From assembly GCF_018966525.1 (NCBI RefSeq), contig NZ_CP076607.1, positions 2,976,001-3,040,000 on the forward strand: a stretch of 64,000 bases of DNA. The letters run 5' to 3'. The DNA comes from Paenibacillus sophorae (GTDB taxonomy: Bacteria > Bacillota > Bacilli > Paenibacillales > Paenibacillaceae). Each line of letters begins with the position of its first letter. The first letter of the stretch is position 1. Below the pieces are notes generated by a model. It ran no database searches, was not told the origin of the DNA, and was given only the letters and a program-made list of their open reading frames with translations. The position numbers and the translations under genes were made by a program. Below are positions 8,697 to 17,670 of the stretch, piece by piece.

Positions 8697-9872
8697 ATGC
8701 AGCCAAAAAGCAGTGTGGTGATTGACGAAGGTTCCTTCGAGGTGATGAAACGGACGATGAGAAATATGGCGGTTCCTTACCGGGAACGCCTCAAAAATCC
8801 GAAATACAGAACGCCTGTCCCCGAATCGGTCGGCATCAAGCTGACCAACCGCTGCAACCTGCGTTGCATCCATTGCTTCCAATGGAACGAGGACGGATAC
8901 CATCATGCGATGGATAAAGAGGAGCAAAACAAGGACATAGATCTCGATGTGTTTCGCAAGATTATGGAGGAAACGTCTGAAGCGAAATCCCGTTTGTATA
9001 TATGGGGTGGGGAGCCGATGTTCCATAAGCAATTCGATCAAATTCTGGAAATGCTGGCAGCCGATCCGCGGGAGATGACGATTTGCAGCAACGGTCTGCT
9101 AATCGATAAATATCTTGACGGCATCATTAGAATTTCCCCTGGATTGGAGCTGCTGATCGCCGTGGAAGGCCTCGAGGCGGAGAACGATTTTATCCGCGGC
9201 AAAGGCACCTTTGCCAAGACAATGAAGCAAATCGAGCGTCTGGTCGAGTTGCGCGAGCAGGGCATTTATAAAGGACGCATATCTGTGCATTCCATGATCA
9301 ACGACGCCATGATTCCGAAGCTCTACGAATTGCTCGAGTATTTTGAATCGCTCAAGCTCGATCTCGTCATCCTTTGCTTCCCTTGGTACATCTCCAAGGA
9401 AACTTCGAAGCAAATGGACGCTTACTTCATGGAAAAATTCAGTTGGCTTCGCAAGCTGCACGAGAATCAAGTCAATTCCTGGCACGCCTTCAAGTACCAG
9501 ATGAACCCCGAGCATGTCGATTCCTTGGTAAAGGCTTTGGAGCGCATCAACGAGCGCGTATGGAATATTCGCGTCCGCTACCAGCCGGGGCTCGACTATG
9601 ACGAAATCGAGCAGTTCGTCCGCGGGGAAGCGATGACAAGCCGCTGCGCGACGACTTGCATGGCACTATCGACGAGGATGGACGTGATGCCGACCGGCGA
9701 TGTGAGCGCGTGCAAATTTTTTGCCGAGTTTACGGTCGGCAATTTAAAGCATCAAGGGACGCAAGAGGTTTGGGATTCGGACAATTTCGACCGTGTGCGC
9801 GAGATCATTAATGTAGAAGGCTTGACGCCGGCCTGCTCGAAGTGCAGCGTGCTGCATTTGCACGGAATTTGA
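8697..9872 (+). CDS. Radical SAM/SPASM-domain enzyme
   Basis: A 391-residue protein; the chosen ATG follows AGGTGAG and lies 4 bases after the glycosyltransferase stop. The radical SAM cluster motif is C53xxxC57xxC60 (CNLRCIHC), followed by the SAM-binding YIWGGEP. The C-terminus has a SPASM-type cysteine set: RCATTCM, GDVSACKFF and PACSKCSVLH, which would bind an auxiliary iron-sulfur cluster. In aminoglycoside clusters such enzymes (BtrN, with a related twitch domain) oxidise a cyclitol alcohol; others modify peptides. The sugar and ACP genes around it favour a small-molecule oxidation, but this is inference. Confidence 0.85.
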   Translation: MQPKSSVVIDEGSFEVMKRTMRNMAVPYRERLKNPKYRTPVPESVGIKLTNRCNLRCIHCFQWNEDGYHHAMDKEEQNKDIDLDVFRKIMEETSEAKSRLYIWGGEPMFHKQFDQILEMLAADPREMTICSNGLLIDKYLDGIIRISPGLELLIAVEGLEAENDFIRGKGTFAKTMKQIERLVELREQGIYKGRISVHSMINDAMIPKLYELLEYFESLKLDLVILCFPWYISKETSKQMDAYFMEKFSWLRKLHENQVNSWHAFKYQMNPEHVDSLVKALERINERVWNIRVRYQPGLDYDEIEQFVRGEAMTSRCATTCMALSTRMDVMPTGDVSACKFFAEFTVGNLKHQGTQEVWDSDNFDRVREIINVEGLTPACSKCSVLHLHGI

Positions 9873-9879
9873 GACGAGT

Positions 9880-10872
9880 ATGAGGACGAATAAAAACATC
9901 GGCGTCATCGGCTGCGCGGCTATCCTGCCAAGAGTGCTGATAGAGCCTGCGAAAAGCCTGGAACATCTGCAAGTATACGGCATATCCAGCCGAACCAGGA
10001 GCAAGGCGGAAGCCTATGCGGAACAATACGGCATCCCCATCGTCTTTGACAGCTACGAAGCACTGCTCGAAAGTCCGGATATCGATTTCGTTTATATATT
10101 ATTATGCAACAATTTGCATGCAGAATGGATCGTTAGAGCGATCGAAGCGGGGAAGCACGTATTGGTGGAAAAGCCGCTCTGCCTCAACTCCAAGGAAGGG
10201 GCCCGCATTATGTCGGCCTATGAACGGGACCGCGTTCATGTGCTGGAGGGTCTCATGGTTCAGCATCATCCTTGGCAGCAGGCGGTAAAGGGCATGGTAG
10301 AAGCCCGAACATACGGTTCATTGCGCTCGATCGAGACAACGATTGGATTTTTGCCCAAGGAATCGTTCCTGAACAATTACCGCAGCTTTCCGGAGTGGGG
10401 CGGTGGCTCATTTTACGATTTGGGGTGCTATTGGCTTCAATTCCTGCAGGCTGTCACCGGGCTTGAGTATGAAGATTATCGGGGACAATCGTCGTTTGAT
10501 GGACCGAACAGCGCCGATTGGACCTTCCAGGCGGAGCTTCGGCTGGCGGGAGGCGTGCATGCCGGTTTGACCACCTCGTTTGAGATTCCCTATCAGGCGA
10601 CGCACACGATTTATTTCGACTATGCGGTAGTTGAGATGAGAGATTTCTTTCGGGCCAATCTTGGCTTCTACAAGATTGTGCTTAAGGTAACTGACCTGCG
10701 CATGAAGGAAACCACTAAGATCGAATTCGCGCCGCAAAGCTATTATGTCAATCAACTGAGTTTCTTCAGCGATGTAATCGACGGATTGAAAGCTAATATA
10801 CCGCTCGAATCGTCGCTTGAACGAATCACCTTGCAGGAAAAAATCTACGAATCGGCCAAAATCAACGTGTAG
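9880..10872 (+). CDS. Gfo/Idh/MocA-family NAD(P)-dependent oxidoreductase
   Basis: A 330-residue protein with the N-terminal Rossmann motif GVIGCAAI, the FDSYEALLESPDIDFVYI segment and the family's catalytic VEKPL near residue 99. GGGSFYDLGCYWLQF lies at the substrate side of the second domain. Such enzymes oxidise or reduce hydroxyl groups on sugars or inositols. In this operon it may act on a keto-sugar made by the CDP-glucose dehydratase, or on a cyclitol or sugar alongside the radical SAM enzyme. The start has only a weak ribosome binding site, so coupling from the preceding gene is likely. Confidence 0.85.
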   Translation: MRTNKNIGVIGCAAILPRVLIEPAKSLEHLQVYGISSRTRSKAEAYAEQYGIPIVFDSYEALLESPDIDFVYILLCNNLHAEWIVRAIEAGKHVLVEKPLCLNSKEGARIMSAYERDRVHVLEGLMVQHHPWQQAVKGMVEARTYGSLRSIETTIGFLPKESFLNNYRSFPEWGGGSFYDLGCYWLQFLQAVTGLEYEDYRGQSSFDGPNSADWTFQAELRLAGGVHAGLTTSFEIPYQATHTIYFDYAVVEMRDFFRANLGFYKIVLKVTDLRMKETTKIEFAPQSYYVNQLSFFSDVIDGLKANIPLESSLERITLQEKIYESAKINV

Positions 10873-10918
10873 ATGAAGCCAGGCTATCCGGCGGGAAAGA
10901 AGGAGATGGACGGTGCGC

Positions 10919-11637
10919 ATGAGTTGGCGCAAGTACGGTAAAACGTTCGCCATAGGGATGCAAAGCGCGATGGAATACCGCACGAATTTTGTTTTAGTCC
11001 GGCGAGCCGCATTTACCCCATTGCGATTCAAATGTTTTTGTGGAAAGCGATTTTTTCAGCAACGATTAAGCCAGCTTACTCGGCTATACCGAGGAACAGG
11101 CGATCACTTATGCGGTCATGGCGGCGCTGTTCGCCAAGCTCGGCGGCCGGGTTCGAACACGAAATGGCAAACGATGTGAAAACGGCCAACTGAGCAAATG
11201 TATCGTGCAGCCTACCGGTTATTTCATTTTCAGGCAGAGCAGCTTTTTGGGCGAAAAACATTGCAGGCAAGCATTATTTACAGGATCGGAGTCGACATTA
11301 ACGGGGTTTCCCCGGATCAGATCGTGCTGTCCGTCGGCGTATGCACGATCATGGCCGGGCTGTATACGACTTTTTTTACAACAACTTCGTCCAGCTTCCC
11401 GAGCATATCAAGTCAGGAACGTTCGATGTAATGATAACCCTGCCGGTATCGCTGCAATTTATGGCGACGCTGCGAACGACCGACGTCGACTATTCTATTC
11501 CGAATCTGACCGGTGGCATCGTGATGGTCGTCTACGGGTGGAGGAAAGCGGCCGTTCCACTGACTGCCTCGAACATCGCCACGCGGTTGATCTGGACATT
11601 TGCAGTGCACAACTATACGAGTGCCAGCAGTTGAGGT
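10919..11637 (+). pseudogene. Fused relic of two ABC-2 transporter permeases
   Basis: Starting at the ATG after AAGAAGGAGATGGACGGTGCGC, MSWRKYGKTFAIGMQSAMEYR resembles the N-terminus of ABC-2 permeases (drug/lipid exporter type). After frameshifts come LSKCIVQPTGYFIF, then a piece of a second permease with FVQLPEHIKSGTFDVMITLP and VSLQFMATLR and a C-terminus cut at NIA. A deletion seems to have joined the front of one permease to the middle of its partner. No ATP-binding subunit is present. The operon has probably lost its own exporter. Confidence 0.7.
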
Positions 11638-11644
11638 GATAAGA

Positions 11645-12424
11645 ATGGGGAATATACCCAAGGTGGTTCTGCTATGCGGGGGCTTCGGCACCAGATTGAG
11701 CGAGGAAACCGTCGTCAAACCGAAGCCGCTCGTTGAGATCGGCAATATGCCGATCATGTGCCATATTATGGATATCTACAGCTATTACGGCTTCAATGAA
11801 TTTGTGGTCGCGCTCGGCTATAAGGGGGAGGCAATTAAGCAATATTTCTTGCATTTTCCTTATTATCACAGCGACTTGATGATTCGGATGGCGGATTCGA
11901 GCGTCCACGTGACGGAAAGCCGTAGCAAGGATTGGATTGTCCATCTGAACGATACCGGACTTCACACGACGACAGGCGGACGCCTGTATCGGCTTCGGGA
12001 TCAACTGAGGGACGGAACCTTTATGATGACTTACGGCGACGGCGTGAGTGACGTCAACTTGAGGGCTTTACTCGATTTTCATTATTCGCACGGCAAATTG
12101 GCGACCGTGACGGCCGTCAAGCCGAGGGGAAGGTTCGGCACAATCAGCTTCGAGAGCGACCATGTGATCGGCTTTAAGGAGAAGGAGCCGTCCGAGGTCG
12201 GCTGGATTAATGGCGGCTATTTCGTATTCGAGCCAGGCGTGCTCGATTACTTGCAGGGCGATCAATCGCAACTGGAAGGGGAGGTACTGGGCCGTTTGGC
12301 ACAGGACGGGCAGCTAGCCGCTTATAAGCATAACGGATTCTGGGATTGTATGGACACACTGCGCGATAAGCAATATTTGGAAAGCTTGTGGAAACGGGGG
12401 GAGGCTCCATGGAAGCTGGCATGA
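11645..12424 (+). CDS. rfbF: Glucose-1-phosphate cytidylyltransferase
   Basis: A 259-residue nucleotidyltransferase that makes CDP-glucose from CTP and glucose-1-phosphate. The N-terminus has the nucleotide-binding signature LLCGGFGTRLSEETVVKPKP, with YGDGVSDV (metal site) and the sugar-binding WINGGYFVFEP further on, and length and order match RfbF. The ATG at 11645 follows GAGGTGATAAGA. Its product is the substrate of the CDP-glucose 4,6-dehydratase encoded 4 kb downstream in the same operon. The pair gives CDP-4-keto-6-deoxyglucose. Confidence 0.93.
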   Translation: MGNIPKVVLLCGGFGTRLSEETVVKPKPLVEIGNMPIMCHIMDIYSYYGFNEFVVALGYKGEAIKQYFLHFPYYHSDLMIRMADSSVHVTESRSKDWIVHLNDTGLHTTTGGRLYRLRDQLRDGTFMMTYGDGVSDVNLRALLDFHYSHGKLATVTAVKPRGRFGTISFESDHVIGFKEKEPSEVGWINGGYFVFEPGVLDYLQGDQSQLEGEVLGRLAQDGQLAAYKHNGFWDCMDTLRDKQYLESLWKRGEAPWKLA

Positions 12425-13746
12425 ACGGGCGGGACAAATCGGTGGATTCGGCGAGAAAGGAAATAATGACTGCAACGGTACAATCGGGGCTTGACGATGA
12501 CAGTATCCGGCAGACTGCCCGGCAATACGGAACCCCGCTCTATCTCTATGACGCGGCTGTCGTTGAAGGGAAGCTGGAGGAGCTTCGAAGCTGTTTTCCG
12601 CAACAGACGGAGATTTTTTATTCGTTCAAGTCCAATCCGCTCCTGGGCATCGCCCAATTGCTGCGACGCAACGGCTGCCGTATCGAGGTTGCCTCCGGAG
12701 GCGAACTGACGGCTGCCCTTGAGGCCGGCTTCGAGCCGCGCCATATCGTGTTTACAAGTCCGGGCAAGACGGAAGAGGAACTGCAGCTCGCCGTCCGTCA
12801 TGGCATTTACAGTATCAACACGGAAAATATGAGGGAAATCCGAATGATCAACGATATTGCCGGGCAGCTTGGCAAAACCGTCGGCATCGCGATCCGCATC
12901 AATCCCGATATCCAGCAGCATGCCGCCAGCATCAAAATGTCCGGCGTGCCTTCGCAATTCGGCCTCGACCAGGCACTGGTGCCCGGGGCGATCGAGGAGG
13001 CGCTCCGGCTGGCGAATATCCGGTTAATCGGCTTCCATATTTATTTAGGAACGCAAATTTTGCAGGCGGATGCAATCGTTCGCCACTATAAGCATTCGAT
13101 CCAAATGGCGCTCGAATATGCCGACCGATACGGCATGGAACTGAAATTCCTGGATATCGGCGGCGGCTTCGGCGTTCCGTATTTCCCGTATGAAGCCGAG
13201 CTTGACACGACAGCTTTGAAACAGGGCATCGCAGAAGTATGGAACCGTTACGGCAGCAGGCTCGCGAATACACGCATGGCGGTGGAAAGCGGAAGGTTTC
13301 TTATGGCAGAAGCGGGCGTGTTCATCACGAAAGTGCTGTACAAGAAGGAAAGCAAAAGAAGCGCCTTTCTGATCTGCGACGGTGGTTCCCATCAGCATGC
13401 TTCGTCGGCTTTTCTCGGAAGGTATGTCCGGAGCAACTTCCCGATACGGGTGCTGGGGAAAAGCGGCGAAGTGGAAGAAGTAACGGTAACGGGACCGCTG
13501 TGCACGTCGACAGACATTATCGGCAGCAAAGTGAATCTGCCGCCGGCGGAATGTGGCGATTTGATCGTCGTCGACAAATCGGGCGCTTACGGTCTGACGC
13601 ACAGCCCGACGCTATTTCTCAGCCATCCGCTGCCCGCCGAAGTGTTGATCGACAAAGGACGCCGCTATGTGCTGCGCGAACGTGGCCGGTATCGCGACGC
13701 ATTAATAGGGCAGCATTCGATTGCCGAAGAGGTGCGATATGAATAA
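12409..13746 (+). CDS. PLP-dependent decarboxylase, BtrK-like (DapDC/Orn-Arg fold III)
   Basis: A 445-residue fold-type III decarboxylase. The ATG at 12409 follows GGGGGGAGG and overlaps the end of rfbF. The PLP lysine is Lys74 in FYSFKSNPLL; GGGFGVPY binds the cofactor phosphate; ESGRFLMAEAG follows. The usual LysA motif CESGD is replaced by CTSTD (Cys365), and LysA's HIGSQ-type segment reads HIYLGTQ, both reminiscent of family members that act on carrier-bound amino acids, such as BtrK, which decarboxylates gamma-glutamyl-ACP. Two carrier proteins and two ATP-grasp genes lie in the operon, so the substrate is probably an aminoacyl-ACP rather than free diaminopimelate. Confidence 0.8.
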   Translation: MEAGMNGRDKSVDSARKEIMTATVQSGLDDDSIRQTARQYGTPLYLYDAAVVEGKLEELRSCFPQQTEIFYSFKSNPLLGIAQLLRRNGCRIEVASGGELTAALEAGFEPRHIVFTSPGKTEEELQLAVRHGIYSINTENMREIRMINDIAGQLGKTVGIAIRINPDIQQHAASIKMSGVPSQFGLDQALVPGAIEEALRLANIRLIGFHIYLGTQILQADAIVRHYKHSIQMALEYADRYGMELKFLDIGGGFGVPYFPYEAELDTTALKQGIAEVWNRYGSRLANTRMAVESGRFLMAEAGVFITKVLYKKESKRSAFLICDGGSHQHASSAFLGRYVRSNFPIRVLGKSGEVEEVTVTGPLCTSTDIIGSKVNLPPAECGDLIVVDKSGAYGLTHSPTLFLSHPLPAEVLIDKGRRYVLRERGRYRDALIGQHSIAEEVRYE

Positions 13747-15124
13747 CGGGTTTTCGTTGCCACGGCTGCTCACGTCCGGGCGGCATGAAGGAACGATCGT
13801 GTGGCTGTGCAACATCGGCGCTGAGCAGTATTGGCATCAGCAAACAAAGGGCATCGCCGATCGGGAAGAAGACCGGATTGTGAACAGGATCGAAGAGATG
13901 AATTTGCTGCTGTGCCGCAAGCAGGATGTGCTCATTCTGCGCGAACAGCCCGACCCGGCTTATTTGTCGGAGTTGAGCCGTCTTGGCTTTGACCTTCCTC
14001 GCATCATAACCGTATCTGCGCCGGATCATCATACGCCGATTTCCGAGCTTGTGCTGCAAGATGATGCGGTACTGCGGACTTTGCGCGAGCTGGCGGACGG
14101 AAGTGCAACGGTATACTTTATGCCGTACGCCGTTACGGAACTTGAAGAGCGAATCGCCCGGACGTGCGGGCTGACCTTGGTCGGCACCTCGTCAGCATTG
14201 TCCGCCATTGTGAACGATAAAATTTTCAACAGAAGAATGGCCGAGGATCTCGGGCTTCCCGTCTGCGAGGGAATCGTTTGCGGATCGGTTGAGGAACTGC
14301 CGGAACGGTATCCCATGTTGAAAGGCGCCGGAAGCCGAATCATACTGAAAGAGCCTTATGCGGCGTCAGGCAAAGGGTTGTATATCGTTGATACCGATGA
14401 ACAATTCAATGCGTTAGTCGCGCGGCTCTCCCGCTTTTCGAGTCGCCGTTCGCAGCATCCATGGATTATGGAGCGATGGCTGGACAAGTCGGCGGATGTG
14501 AACGTGCAAATTTATGTCGGCGAGGACGGCGCTATCGATGTGTTCTCCATCAAGCGGCAAATATTGAACGGCACCGTCTATATCGGTTCGCAACTGCCGG
14601 CGGAGTTGGAGCCCGAGGCGACCGACAGCTATTTAGAATACGGGCAGACGATTGGACGCTATTTGCACAGGCTCGGATATCGCGGTGTCGCGGGGATCGA
14701 TTCGATTATTGCCAGGGACGGCGTCATCATTCCTGTCATCGAGATCAACGGGCGGTTTACTTTATCTACATATATTTCGTTTGCCCCGCACATTCTCGGC
14801 AATAAGAAGGTATTCTCACGATATTTCCGCCTGCTGGCGGGCGCTCCGATCGATTATTTATCGATGATGACGAGGCTCGAGGACGCAGGCTTGCGGTATG
14901 GGCCGGAATGCGGGAGCGGAGTCATCATCTATACGGCAGGTACTTTGCCGAACGTCTCCGTCGGCGAAGACAAGCGTTACATGGGCAGGATATTTGCGTT
15001 AGTCGCAGCCGACACGTGGCAGGAGGTACATCGCTTGTCCGACACTCTGGAAAAGTTGATAGACGGCCTGCCTGAGAAAACGGATGCAGTGCAATACTCA
15101 TTAAGAAAGGGTTCGATGATATGA
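13739..15124 (+). CDS. ATP-grasp ligase 2 (preATP-grasp domain, BtrJ-like)
   Basis: A 461-residue ATP-grasp enzyme starting 8 bases inside the decarboxylase gene and sharing ATGA with carrier protein 2. It has NIGAEQYW near residue 28, the ATP loop KEPYAASGKGLYI, and the metal-binding VIEINGRFTLSTYI. Its N-terminal motif and layout match ATP-grasp ligase 1, so the two are paralogues. The order decarboxylase, ligase, carrier protein, BtrH-like acyltransferase recalls the butirosin side-chain genes, where BtrJ charges the carrier and also extends it. The two ligases may load the two carriers with different amino acids, or one may extend the chain. Confidence 0.78.
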   Translation: MNNGFSLPRLLTSGRHEGTIVWLCNIGAEQYWHQQTKGIADREEDRIVNRIEEMNLLLCRKQDVLILREQPDPAYLSELSRLGFDLPRIITVSAPDHHTPISELVLQDDAVLRTLRELADGSATVYFMPYAVTELEERIARTCGLTLVGTSSALSAIVNDKIFNRRMAEDLGLPVCEGIVCGSVEELPERYPMLKGAGSRIILKEPYAASGKGLYIVDTDEQFNALVARLSRFSSRRSQHPWIMERWLDKSADVNVQIYVGEDGAIDVFSIKRQILNGTVYIGSQLPAELEPEATDSYLEYGQTIGRYLHRLGYRGVAGIDSIIARDGVIIPVIEINGRFTLSTYISFAPHILGNKKVFSRYFRLLAGAPIDYLSMMTRLEDAGLRYGPECGSGVIIYTAGTLPNVSVGEDKRYMGRIFALVAADTWQEVHRLSDTLEKLIDGLPEKTDAVQYSLRKGSMI

Positions 15125-15378
15125 AGACAGATGTGGATCACAAAGCGATTATCGAAGTCGTGAGCCAAGTATTGAAAAACGATGATTGGGAACTGGTTCA
15201 GTTGCAAGAGCATACGGATTTGAGGAATTACAATCTCAGCTCTATCACGGCTGTAGAGCTGATCGTGGCAGTGGAAGAACGTTTCGGCATCTTCGTTCCG
15301 GAGGACGACCTGTCCATCGAGAACGTCAATACCATCGACAAGCTGAAGCGGCTGATCTTGAAGAACATGACAAATTAA
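15121..15378 (+). CDS. Acyl/aminoacyl carrier protein 2
   Basis: An 85-residue carrier protein whose ATG overlaps the stop of ATP-grasp ligase 2. The phosphopantetheine serine is most likely Ser41 in NLSSITAVEL, in place of the common DSL; the following IVAVEERFGIFVPEDDLS is typical of helix 2 and 3. It is only distantly like carrier protein 1. The next gene, a BtrH-like acyltransferase, would take its acyl group from this protein. Confidence 0.82.
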   Translation: MKTDVDHKAIIEVVSQVLKNDDWELVQLQEHTDLRNYNLSSITAVELIVAVEERFGIFVPEDDLSIENVNTIDKLKRLILKNMTN

Positions 15379-15395
15379 TTGCGGGGAGCGGAATT

Positions 15396-16424
15396 ATGAG
15401 CATCGTCAATCCACACATCCATGTGCAGCCGGGGGATCACTGTTTGTTTGCCAGTTTGCGCAACATGCTTAAATCCGGGTTTGGTATCGATATGCCGGAA
15501 GCGGATATTTACTTCTGCTGCGACGGCATGAATGTGGAATACCACCCCGATGAAAGACCGTTCTGGCTTGGCCTTTCCGGAGACGCGATGCTTCGACATT
15601 TTGATGCGGACGGCCCGGTTCGGCTCCGGTACAGCTTCGATATGGACCATTGGCCGGGGAAACGTCAACTGTTGGATGAAATCGCGGCAGAGCTGGCTGC
15701 CGGCAGACCGGTCATGCTGTTTGCGCATAGCGGCTGCCTGACGTACCACTCCATCTACCGGGACAACGTAAGCCGCCCGCACGTCGTGTTCGTTTACGGC
15801 ATGGATCCATCCGCCGGCGTCTTCCATATCGGCGATTCCTTTCTGCTCGATTATTCAGGAACCGTCCATTCCTATCAAGGTTCCGCATCCATGAACGATT
15901 TGCTGGAAGGTTTATACGGAATAAGCTTCATGGCAGCCAGTCAACCGGTTTACTCTCGGGATGATCACGATTGGAAGCACGTGCTGCAGAAACGGATCGC
16001 CTCATTTCTGGACGACGGGCGGCAAGCAGAAGGAGGTTCCGTTCGCGGTTTGCAGGCTTACTATGCGTTTATCGACCGGTTGGAGAACGCTGCCGGAATG
16101 GATGCGGAACCGTTTGCGAACATATGCAAGGAAGTCTACTACTGCCTTCGCATCGGTAGTATCATGCATCAATGGACGTATTTCATGCAAATTGTGCAGG
16201 AATACCCGCAGCAGTTTCGGCATGGCATGGAGCATTGGACAGAGATGCTGGAAGATGAGCATTCGAAATGGAAAAAACACTTGCTCCAAATTTATAAGAC
16301 GGGCCTGCGCGGCGACCGGGCAAGATGGAGTTCGATTCTTCATCAAGGCAGGTTGCTGCTGGACCGGCTGCGCGATCTGTTGAATCGCTTTGTTGACGAT
16401 ATGTCGGTAAAAGTCCAAGGATAA
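15396..16424 (+). CDS. BtrH-like acyltransferase
   Basis: A 342-residue protein starting after GGGGAGCGGAATT. Its first half matches the BtrH N-terminal (papain-like) domain: the nucleophile region HCLFASLRNML with Cys16, then GRPVMLFAHSGCLTYH, and PHVVFVYGMDPSAG supplying the His and Asp side. BtrH moves the finished acyl group from its carrier protein to an amine of the aminoglycoside. The C-terminal 170 residues are helical and not recognised. Its position directly after carrier protein 2 strongly suggests it transfers the aminoacyl group to an amine or hydroxyl of the sugar product. Confidence 0.78.
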   Translation: MSIVNPHIHVQPGDHCLFASLRNMLKSGFGIDMPEADIYFCCDGMNVEYHPDERPFWLGLSGDAMLRHFDADGPVRLRYSFDMDHWPGKRQLLDEIAAELAAGRPVMLFAHSGCLTYHSIYRDNVSRPHVVFVYGMDPSAGVFHIGDSFLLDYSGTVHSYQGSASMNDLLEGLYGISFMAASQPVYSRDDHDWKHVLQKRIASFLDDGRQAEGGSVRGLQAYYAFIDRLENAAGMDAEPFANICKEVYYCLRIGSIMHQWTYFMQIVQEYPQQFRHGMEHWTEMLEDEHSKWKKHLLQIYKTGLRGDRARWSSILHQGRLLLDRLRDLLNRFVDDMSVKVQG

Positions 16425-16449
16425 CAAATTTTCTCAGGAAGTGGTCAAC

Positions 16450-17589
16450 ATGCTCAACCCGGAGTTTTGGCATCAACGCAAAGTTATGATTACAGGCTGT
16501 ACCGGATTTAAAGGAGCTTGGCTATCCATATGGCTGCACAAGCTTGGCGCTTGTGTGACGGGCTTTGCCCTTGAGCCGGATGGCGAAAGAAACCTATTTC
16601 GGCAATGCAGGCTTGACAGGTTCGTGAATACGATTTACGGCGACGTTCGCAATTACGGGAAATTCAAATGGGCGTTGGAGGAGGCTTCGCCGGAAATCAT
16701 CATTCATATGGCGGCCCAGCCGATCGTACGGGAATCTTATCGCAATCCGCTCAAAACGTACGCTACCAATGTGATGGGAACCGTTCATCTGTTCGAGGCG
16801 GTGCGCAAAGTCAATGATCATAAGAGGCAAGTTCTTGCGGTGCTGAATGTGACGACCGACAAATGCTATGAAAATCGCGAATGGATATGGGGGTACCGGG
16901 AGAACGAACCGCTTGGCGGCTCCGATCCGTACTCAAGCAGCAAAGCGTGCTCCGAGCTGGTGACATCTTCCTACCGGAACTCCTTTTTTTCGTCTGAACG
17001 GTATGCGGAGCACGGCGTTGCCGTCGCGTCGGCCCGTGCGGGCAATGTGATCGGAGGCGGAGACTGGGCGGCCGACCGGCTCATACCCGATTGTGTGCGT
17101 GCTGTCATGGAGGGACGGCCGCTCGAATTGCGCTATCCGGATGCGGTTCGGCCGTGGCAGCATGTTCTGGATCCGCTTTACGGATATATGCTACTCGCGG
17201 AGAAGCTTGCGACTGTCGGTCCCGAATTTGCGGAGGCCTGGAACTTCGGACCGGGGGAAGATGAACTGCAAACCGTGGAATGGATGGCTGGCCGTTTCTG
17301 CAAAGCGTGGGGTGAAGGCGTCTCCTACCGGAATCAGGACAACCGTCCGGAGCTTCATGAAAGCCGGCTGCTGCGGCTCGATTGCTCCAAAGCGATGGGC
17401 AGGCTCGGCTGGCGATCGCTCTGGCATGCTGGCCAATCGGTCGACAAAGTAGTGGAATGGACCAAGGGTTATATGCAAAAAGAAGACCCGTATGATATTT
17501 GCCTGCGGCAAATCGAGCAATATACGAATGAACTTGCCGATAATTCGCACAGCAATCAATTAATGTATCAGGAGGCTAGACGGACATGA
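16450..17589 (+). CDS. rfbG: CDP-glucose 4,6-dehydratase
   Basis: A 379-residue extended short-chain dehydrogenase. The NAD-binding motif is GCTGFKGAWLSIWL near the start; the catalytic YxxxK is DPYSSSKAC; NVTTDKCYEN and RAGNVIGGGDWA match RfbG strongly. It converts CDP-glucose to CDP-4-keto-6-deoxyglucose, the branch point to CDP-dideoxy and CDP-deoxy sugars. The ATG at 16450 follows CAGGAAG; a GTG at 16441 lies within that site. No 3-dehydrase (RfbH) is in the window, so the next step of the sugar route is unclear. Confidence 0.93.
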   Translation: MLNPEFWHQRKVMITGCTGFKGAWLSIWLHKLGACVTGFALEPDGERNLFRQCRLDRFVNTIYGDVRNYGKFKWALEEASPEIIIHMAAQPIVRESYRNPLKTYATNVMGTVHLFEAVRKVNDHKRQVLAVLNVTTDKCYENREWIWGYRENEPLGGSDPYSSSKACSELVTSSYRNSFFSSERYAEHGVAVASARAGNVIGGGDWAADRLIPDCVRAVMEGRPLELRYPDAVRPWQHVLDPLYGYMLLAEKLATVGPEFAEAWNFGPGEDELQTVEWMAGRFCKAWGEGVSYRNQDNRPELHESRLLRLDCSKAMGRLGWRSLWHAGQSVDKVVEWTKGYMQKEDPYDICLRQIEQYTNELADNSHSNQLMYQEARRT

Positions 17590-17640
17590 CGTATATGCAA
17601 GGAAGACGGGTTATTTACAACCGAATCGGTTACCGAAGGG
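17586..17640 (+). pseudogene. Truncated metK (S-adenosylmethionine synthetase) start
   Basis: An ATG with AGGAGGCTAGACGGAC upstream overlaps the stop of rfbG. With one extra G ignored, translation gives MTYMQGRR then LFTTESVTEG, very close to the LFTSESVTEG start of SAM synthetase. The match ends there and the sequence runs into the palindrome at 17671. So the operon probably once continued with metK, which would supply SAM for the radical SAM enzyme, and was cut by the mobile DNA that follows. Confidence 0.5.
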
Positions 17641-17670
17641 CGGATGCTCTTCAAACACTATCGGTAAATA

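Noticed and set aside
12409..13746. Ordinary diaminopimelate decarboxylase (lysA)
   Set aside because: The fold fits, but the CESGD motif is changed to CTSTD and the gene is embedded among carrier-protein and ligase genes, so a carrier-bound substrate is more likely.
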